Shown one piece after another: positions 38,824 to 43,867 of a stretch of DNA of 43,867 bases (position 1 is its first letter; each line of letters starts with the position of its first letter). The DNA lies in NCBI GenBank assembly GCA_035495315.1, contig DATJGF010000216.1, positions 1-43,867 on the forward strand, read 5' to 3'. A program made the translations under genes and the position numbers. The stretch comes from DATJGF01 sp035495315 (GTDB lineage: Bacteria; Verrucomicrobiota; Verrucomicrobiia; Limisphaerales; UBA8199). The notes below the pieces were generated by a model that saw nothing but the letters and a program-made list of their open reading frames with translations, was not told the DNA's origin and made no database searches.

Positions 38824-39171
38824 GGGCCGGAGGATTCTGCATTTTGCGTTTCGCGCTCTGCATTTCCCTCCGGCCCGCGCCATTTCAACTAAGAACAAAC
38901 ACCTCTTGCTATCTTGCGATACCAACCCACGGTTTCACGGTGGCTCTTTCGGTGTTTAGGGGCACACCTCCTGCCAAGCCCTTAGATTGTAAAATCCGGC
39001 TTAAATCATCTGGCACGCATCTGTGGCGACCTGCCCTTATCAGGGCCGGCGGAGAACCTCGGCTCTCCCGCGCCGCTTTATGTTTTCTGCCTGATGACAT
39101 CTTTTAGATGCCGTCTTGTATTCGTCTCACAGCTTTGCCTTTCGTTTTGAGGTTGGTTCAGTCGTTCATGG
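38824..39171. other. 348-base gap with a purine/pyrimidine repeat
   Basis: The first 45 bases carry TTCTGCATTTTGCGTTTCGC-type repeats. The rest has several short GC-rich hairpins (for example around 39045-39080) but no frame with family character and no tRNA-like fold. Confidence 0.4.
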
Positions 39172-39176
39172 GCAAC

Positions 39177-39209
39177 AAAAAACCCTGCTTACGTCGCGTA
39201 AGCAGGGTT
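39177..39209 (-). terminator. Strong intrinsic terminator (minus strand)
   Basis: AACCCTGCTTACG and its exact complement (13 bp) around a TCG/CGA loop at 39181-39209, followed in minus sense by a run of six T. It ends the putative ncRNA gene to its right. Confidence 0.9.
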
Positions 39210-39413
39210 GGAAAATCGCTTGATCCTCTGATCACATTACCTGCCTACCAAAAGCCTATCGGGGTTATACCCAGTCTGATGTTTACTCAGACTACCTGAT
39301 AGACTCCGGCTGAACATCCAGCCGGCGACCTGGGCTTCACGACGTGTCGCTCTCTGGAGCGGCCTCGTCGGCCCTATCGTAGCTAAAATGTTCATACAGG
39401 TTTTCATCGAATG
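39177..39413 (-). ncRNA. Putative structured ncRNA, about 240 nt
   Basis: No coding frame explains this interval, yet it is bounded by a promoter (39421-39450) and an intrinsic terminator. On the minus strand it folds into successive perfect hairpins: GGCC-GACGA-GGCC (about 39363), CCGGCTG/CAGCCGG (39306-39325), AGTCTGA/TCAGACT (39274-39294) and GGGT-ATA-ACCC (about 39264). Distant GATAG/CTATC segments could close a multi-branch core. Size and layout resemble abundant housekeeping RNAs such as 6S, but I see no diagnostic motif of 6S, tmRNA, SRP or RNase P RNA. Confidence 0.55.
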
Positions 39414-39420
39414 TGCGTTT

Positions 39421-39450
39421 TATATAGCACAAGCAGCCTAATCTTGTCTA
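39421..39450 (-). promoter_or_regulatory. Sigma-70-like promoter of the putative ncRNA
   Basis: On the minus strand TAGACA (39445-39450) lies 18 bases ahead of TATATA (39421-39426); each differs from consensus at one or two positions. Start expected near 39413. Confidence 0.6.
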
Positions 39451-39629
39451 CTTATATTTTTAGGGGGTCGAATATCTTAAATTCAAATATCTGGATACAT
39501 TGATGGAACGGTGAACGGGCTTAAACGAGAAAGATGCCTGGCACACGAACATTCAAATATGATTCAGCACTCCGACCGAAAGAAATCGAGCGTCATTTGG
39601 GAAAGCACTGACGATTTGCCACATTGTGC

Positions 39630-41738
39630 TCATGGTAAAGCGCACTCCTCATGTTCTGTGCTCACCACGCAATCGCGTTCGTCAAAAAGGTTGAAGTAAT
39701 AAACCCGAGTCCCAATTGGCAGGCTGGCAATGATCCGGCCATCCGTTTGTTGCGCGGGCAGCGACTCCCATTTTCGGTCCTGCCAACGGCCCACGTCCCT
39801 GGTGAAATTGAGCTCAGCTTTGACGACCCGAACGTTCGAAGAATAGGTGACCCAGACGTTCGTTCCTTCTCGGCCACCGCCGATAATGACAGGGAGCGGC
39901 ACGCCGCCCTTAAGGATGCTGTCGGCAAAAACCCGGATCTCGTTCGGATTCTCACCAGGACCGCCGTGCCCATGTGGCATGCGCAAGCGCACAGACAGTG
40001 AACGCGGCCCTTTGGGGAGGCGATAGGACAACTGCAATGCATCCAGCGTGTAAGCGAAGTCATTGCTCCCGGTTACCCAAAGCATGGGCAGGTCCGCGTG
40101 GCCCAGGTAGACCGACGGGTCCCACCATTCCATCCACCGGTCCGCGTCTTCAGGGTGAAGTTTCTTGAGTTCGCCTTCGAAAACCGTGTTGCGGTAAAAA
40201 CCGCAGCCATAGACTGGAACCGCGAGCTTAAATCGCTGGTCCACCCCCGCGATAATGCACGTTAAATATCCACCCCACGAAATGCCGGTGACCCCGGTGC
40301 GGTCGGAATCGACTTCCGGCAAAGAACGTATCAACGAATGAGCCAGGATGACATCGGCTACCGCATGATATGTCCATTGGTCCTGGCGAGGCGAAGTCAC
40401 CTGGTCAAAGCCGCCCCAACCACGCGGCCCACCCTGCTCATCGGGGAACCATTTGCCGTAGGTACCCACCGGCACTTGGCCGCAGGTGTCCATGGCGATA
40501 GCGGCATAGCCGCGGTCCACCCACAGGCGTACCCACTCTTCAAAGGCCGTTCCGCCACCTCCGTGGATCAGTACCATCGCGGGCACCTTTTGACCGGCCT
40601 CCACCTTAGGCACTCCGAGCCAGGCGAAAACGCGAGTCGCCTTGCCGCGAAATGGCAGCCCTTCAAACGTGATAGCCTTGAGACCGTCGGACTTGGGACG
40701 TTCCAGAGGCGCCCATTTGGGAGCAGCGGCCAGTGCGTTAACATCCCATGGGCAGACCAAGGGACCTGTTCCCGCCAGGGTCTTTTTGATGGACTGAACC
40801 TGCTTCAATTGCTTTGGGGCAAGCGACCCGATCGGGCCGGCCTGTTGATCATAGTTCGGCCCCATATCCAGGGTGACGACGCCTCCAGCCGCGACCACTG
40901 CGCTGACCCACTTGACCCATTGCTCGCCTGAATAGCGAGTATTCCTCTGACCCCAATTGGAACCTAGGAACGTGAGGGCATGCCACTGAGAGCCGCCCAG
41001 CCAGCGAGAGGTTGGAACGTAGTCAAAAGGTTCATTGAGTTCTCCGGCTGTGTAATCCTCTGTCTGGGTGTAATGAATGACCTTGACGCCAGGGTTAAAG
41101 GTCACGATGGCCTTGGGATTGCCGTGTTTTGCCGCCTGAGCATAGACCTGGGCGATGGCTTCGCTGAAATGAATATGCTCGTAGCCGCCATCGAACCACC
41201 ATCCTGCCACGTGCTCTCCGTAACGGTCAGACCATTCCTGGATTACCTCGGCCCATTTCCGGGCGAACTCCAGGCTCAAAGGTTGGTCTTGTTTCGATGT
41301 GGGCAGGCCGAAGGCTTTTTGGGAGCGGGGGTCTTCATTAGGGGCCTGGCAGGGCAAATACAACATCAGCTTGATTGCCCTCGAGTGGAGCGCCGGGTAA
41401 AGGGCCAAGGGCAAGTCCCGTTTGGCGCAACGCTCGCCGGGGCCATAGCCCGTGAACCGTTCGTACGTGGCATTTGGCGCGTTGAAATAGCCCGAGTTTT
41501 GCCCAAGAGTGAGCACGAAGTACTTCGCGCCTGCTTCTTGAAGTTGATGGGCCAATACCTCGACATCAAAGTTCTCAACCAATTCAAGACCGTTGGCGTC
41601 TCGGGGAAGGAAATGCATGAACACACCATATTTGGCATCCCTAAACCAGTCGGTGTGCGGGTTCTGGGGAACTGCTCTTGCCGACCAGTCGAGACCAAGA
41701 AACAGCCAAGCAAGAAAGCTGATCAGTTTCGCGTTCAT
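39630..41738 (-). CDS. Alpha-L-fucosidase-like (GH29) domain fused to an acyl esterase
   Basis: 702 residues from the ATG at 41738, followed by a signal peptide (about 1-22); the frame is open further upstream without family character. Residues about 25-325 are a GH29-like TIM barrel: WFRDAKYGVFMHF, KYFVLTLGQNSGYF and WWFDGGYEH with the probable nucleophile D183. Residues about 350-620 are an alpha/beta hydrolase of the acetyl-xylan-esterase/dienelactone type: VLIHGGGGTAFEEW, nucleophile S487 in TGISWGGY and histidine in MPHGHGG. A C-terminal beta domain follows. One polypeptide would thus cut a glycosidic bond and an ester. The GH29 acid/base is not obvious. Confidence 0.82.
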   Translation of the reverse strand: MNAKLISFLAWLFLGLDWSARAVPQNPHTDWFRDAKYGVFMHFLPRDANGLELVENFDVEVLAHQLQEAGAKYFVLTLGQNSGYFNAPNATYERFTGYGPGERCAKRDLPLALYPALHSRAIKLMLYLPCQAPNEDPRSQKAFGLPTSKQDQPLSLEFARKWAEVIQEWSDRYGEHVAGWWFDGGYEHIHFSEAIAQVYAQAAKHGNPKAIVTFNPGVKVIHYTQTEDYTAGELNEPFDYVPTSRWLGGSQWHALTFLGSNWGQRNTRYSGEQWVKWVSAVVAAGGVVTLDMGPNYDQQAGPIGSLAPKQLKQVQSIKKTLAGTGPLVCPWDVNALAAAPKWAPLERPKSDGLKAITFEGLPFRGKATRVFAWLGVPKVEAGQKVPAMVLIHGGGGTAFEEWVRLWVDRGYAAIAMDTCGQVPVGTYGKWFPDEQGGPRGWGGFDQVTSPRQDQWTYHAVADVILAHSLIRSLPEVDSDRTGVTGISWGGYLTCIIAGVDQRFKLAVPVYGCGFYRNTVFEGELKKLHPEDADRWMEWWDPSVYLGHADLPMLWVTGSNDFAYTLDALQLSYRLPKGPRSLSVRLRMPHGHGGPGENPNEIRVFADSILKGGVPLPVIIGGGREGTNVWVTYSSNVRVVKAELNFTRDVGRWQDRKWESLPAQQTDGRIIASLPIGTRVYYFNLFDERDCVVSTEHEECALP

Positions 41739-41767
41739 TAGGTTCTCTCGCCGTGACCGGCACGTGT

Positions 41768-42277
41768 TCATGATCTTTTGACGGTCCAACCTTCGCCCCC
41801 TAGGTTTGGCGAGCCGAAGGGGCCGCTGGGACCAGTGCCTTCGACTTTCTTCTCCAATACACCGTTTTCGCGGACGGCCTGCTTGATCTGGGGCCAAGTA
41901 ATCGAAGAAAGGCGAACCTTCATGCGCCGTAGGCAAACCCAATGCGGCACCTCTGGACCGCCCGGGCGCCAATCCTTCGGCCTCCAGCTTAGATACAGAA
42001 ATCTATCCGCTGTTCCCCCGTGCACAAACGGTCCTAAAAAGTTTGGCTTACTGTTAGCGCGGTTTTGCCGAACACGGCACTCACACTCAAACCGAACATC
42101 TCCGTTAGTTTGACTTTTTCCAGGGTGGATTACCCATTCTTTCGTAGTCGAGTTATCCTGCAATCCAAATGACGCCCCGTGCTCTTCGGGGTTTGGGGGT
42201 GAAATGCAAATGATGCGCAGGCGAACTGGCCACGCTTGGTGGCTGATCTTGGCGGGCCGTTTGGATTTGGCCGTCAT
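41768..42277 (-). CDS. DUF5990 family protein
   Basis: 169 residues from the ATG at 42277 (MTAKSKRPAKISHQAWPVRL). Recognisable family stretches are ASFGLQDNSTTKEWVIHPGK, DVRFECECRVRQN, NFLGPFVHGGTADRFLYLSW and ITWPQIKQAVRENGVLEKKV, ending GTGPSGPFGSPNLGGEGWTV. Function unknown; a soluble small beta protein. It ends 29 bases upstream of the fucosidase/esterase gene, on the same strand, but no functional link is evident. Confidence 0.75.
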   Translation of the reverse strand: MTAKSKRPAKISHQAWPVRLRIICISPPNPEEHGASFGLQDNSTTKEWVIHPGKSQTNGDVRFECECRVRQNRANSKPNFLGPFVHGGTADRFLYLSWRPKDWRPGGPEVPHWVCLRRMKVRLSSITWPQIKQAVRENGVLEKKVEGTGPSGPFGSPNLGGEGWTVKRS

Positions 42278-42560
42278 ATGGCACTGCTTTGATGAACAAG
42301 CGGCAGCGATGCCGCTACCTACCTGGTTAGGCGAATAGTTCACGATGCGCAGAGCATAGACGCCGGGCAAGCGTTTTCACGAATGCCCGGCGGAGTCAGT
42401 TTTTCTTTGTCTATTGGTCCCTTCATAACCTGCGCCGCAGATGTCGTATTCGAGTTCAGGGACAGGAGGCTTAGGCTCCGGGCCCAGGAGCATCTCCGCT
42501 TAGGCTGTTGCACGCACAAGCGGCTCAGGCTAAGTTCTTTTGGGGTCTTGTACGCCTTCA

Positions 42561-43358
42561 ATGAAACAAGGAATGAGGAAATTTTTAATCATCCTGCCGC
42601 TGCTGATCGCGGCGGTTATTGCGCGCCCATTGCTGGCAACGGATGCTTCGCGGCCAGCTAAAGCAACGCAACAGGGGAAGCCGGGAATTATCTCGAGTCT
42701 CACCTCGCTGTCCCACGACGAAGCAGTGCAGGGTCTCAAGGCGGCGCTCACCAATGGCGTGCAAGCGGCCATTCGCGACCTCGGGCATGATGGAGGATTT
42801 CTGACAAATCTCGCCGTTCGTATTCCCTTGCCCGCACAACTCCAAGGCATCGAGAGAGCTTTACGAGCCGTCCACGAAGACAAGCTGGCGGATGAATTTG
42901 TCGCCTCGATGAATCATGCGGCCGAAAAGGCAGTCCCGCAGGCCGTGAGTGTGTTTGCCGAAGCGATCTCGCACATGACTATTGGCGACGCGGAATCAAT
43001 TCTGACCGGCCCCTCGGATGCGGCAACGCAATATTTCCGGCGGACCACGCAAACCAATCTGTTCGCAAGATTTGAACCCATCGTCAAGAAAGCGACTGAT
43101 GAAACAGGTGTGACCTCGGCCTACAAACGCGTGCTGGACTTTGGGGTTCGCAACAAGTACCTCGGCGCCCTCCTGGGGGCCGTTTCAGAACAGCAGTCGC
43201 TGGACCTGGACGCCTACATCACGAACAAAGCCATGGACGGACTGTTCGAAGTAATCGCCGATGAAGAACAGCGCATCCGACAGGACCCGGTGGCTCGCAC
43301 AACCGATCTCCTGAAAAAGGTCTTCGGCTCGCTTGGCAAACCCGGCACCTCGCTCTGA
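42561..43358 (+). CDS. DUF4197 family exported protein
   Basis: 265 residues from the ATG at 42561 (a second ATG at 42573 is possible). Signal peptide about 1-30. Family features: LSHDEAVQGLKAALTNGVQA, VRIPLPAQLQGIERALRAV, FVASMNHAAEKAVPQAVSVF, AISHMTIGDAESILTGPSDA ATQYFR and the C-terminal YITNKAMDGLFEVIADEEQR IRQDP. DUF4197 proteins are all-helical periplasmic or lipid-anchored proteins with no known activity. Confidence 0.92.
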   Translation: MKQGMRKFLIILPLLIAAVIARPLLATDASRPAKATQQGKPGIISSLTSLSHDEAVQGLKAALTNGVQAAIRDLGHDGGFLTNLAVRIPLPAQLQGIERALRAVHEDKLADEFVASMNHAAEKAVPQAVSVFAEAISHMTIGDAESILTGPSDAATQYFRRTTQTNLFARFEPIVKKATDETGVTSAYKRVLDFGVRNKYLGALLGAVSEQQSLDLDAYITNKAMDGLFEVIADEEQRIRQDPVARTTDLLKKVFGSLGKPGTSL

Positions 43359-43726
43359 AAATCAGACCAACGCAAGGATCGATTGCGCTATGCTACGCTC
43401 AGTGCGTATTGGGAAACGTTTGATTTTGCAGGACCGTTTTGGCAATGGGGGGGGCGCAGGCCACGAATGCAGCTTTTTCGCAACAGCCGGAAGATCTCAA
43501 TAAGGGCAACGCCTCTTGCGCGGTGGCTCGGTAGTGGGTTTTACCCTGACTCGGGTGTGTGGCTTTGCCCTGTACGGGTCCTGCACGGCAAGCCGGAAGC
43601 AGGGCTTATAGCCATCCAGCCGCGAATACCTACTCCATGCCGTCTACAACAGATTTGATTCACATAGCGTTCTGCGTGGACGTTCTCAAAACGTTGAGAC
43701 TAGCGCGTCCGGAAGGTCCATTCCTA
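43359..43726. other. 368-base gap
   Basis: No coding frame with family character. A weak CTCAA-AACG-TTGAG hairpin at 43685-43698 lies just beyond the stop codon of the tautomerase gene and could be its terminator. Confidence 0.4.
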
Positions 43727-43867
43727 TCATCCGAATGTGCTTCCGTTCCAACCCCAATTGCCCACCTCTACGTCGGCGAAATTCAGGTAAACGCGGTCGG
43801 GTGCGATCCCCAATGAATCCTTCAGCAACTTGCAGAGTTGCTGCGAAAGGTTGCGATTGGTCTCGCT
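43727..43867 (-). CDS. MIF/phenylpyruvate tautomerase-family protein, C-terminal part (runs off right edge)
   Basis: The last 46 codons are visible: SETNRNLSQQLCKLLKDSLG, then IAPDRVYLNFADVEVGNWGW and NGSTFG before a TGA. NWGWNGSTF is the diagnostic C-terminal motif of macrophage migration inhibitory factor-like tautomerases (usual length about 115). The catalytic N-terminal proline is outside the window. Confidence 0.88.
   Translation of the reverse strand, partial: SETNRNLSQQLCKLLKDSLGIAPDRVYLNFADVEVGNWGWNGSTFG

Noticed and set aside
39177..39413. RNase P, tmRNA or SRP RNA
   Set aside because: The conserved GAGGAAAGTCC, tmRNA tRNA-like ends with TTCGA, and the SRP GGAAGCAG-type loop are all absent.

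Overview
The window looks like chromosomal DNA of a Verrucomicrobiota bacterium (Pedosphaera/Limisphaerales type). This is inferred from family content: secreted xylan-active enzymes, a FecR/LamG protein coupled to an ECF sigma factor, a DUF1592/DUF1552 pair, long autotransporter-like repeat proteins with LamG domains, and a high-GC palindromic repeat. There are no phage structural genes, no rRNA and no CRISPR array. No tRNA in the window has a standard T loop.

Layout: 1-10 kb carries polysaccharide breakdown genes (CE1-type esterase start, GH10 xylanase, RibD-like reductase, second CE1 esterase, an ECF sigma factor with a FecR/LamG partner, an 894-residue six-hairpin glycosidase, and a Tat-exported sugar isomerase-like TIM barrel). 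10.6-14.6 kb carries an ECF sigma factor with a membrane-anchored partner and an ABC-2 exporter. 14.9-26 kb carries a 945-residue secreted repeat/Fn3/LamG protein, the DUF1552/DUF1592 pair, a PAS histidine kinase, a cupin, a membrane protein and several gene fragments.

26.1-38.4 kb is the unusual part. On the minus strand I can fold 26 near-complete tRNA-like genes, plus about four remnants. They have 26 different anticodons covering 19 amino acids; I could not find glycine. They are interspersed with an HNH endonuclease, an RtcB-type RNA ligase, two small proteins (78 and 50 aa) and unrelated cargo (GyrI/AraC pair, PepSY pair, two Doc toxins, a secreted protein). Acceptor stems pair, 24 of 26 encode CCA, and many aminoacyl-tRNA synthetase identity features are kept. 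None has the universal T54-T55-C56 of the T loop: position 55 is G in 25 and A in one. The D-loop GG is commonly AG or absent. This is a coherent alternative tRNA set and not random decay.

The natural reading is a set of aminoacylatable but possibly non-ribosomal tRNAs with an RNA-ligase repair activity and an endonuclease, for example decoys against anticodon nucleases, a stress or phage-time supply, or carriers for amino-acid transfer. Function is inference; the folds are read from the sequence.

38.4-43.9 kb holds a four-helix bundle protein, a probable structured ncRNA of about 240 nt with its own promoter and terminator, a GH29-like/esterase fusion, a DUF5990 protein, a DUF4197 protein and the end of a MIF/tautomerase-family gene.
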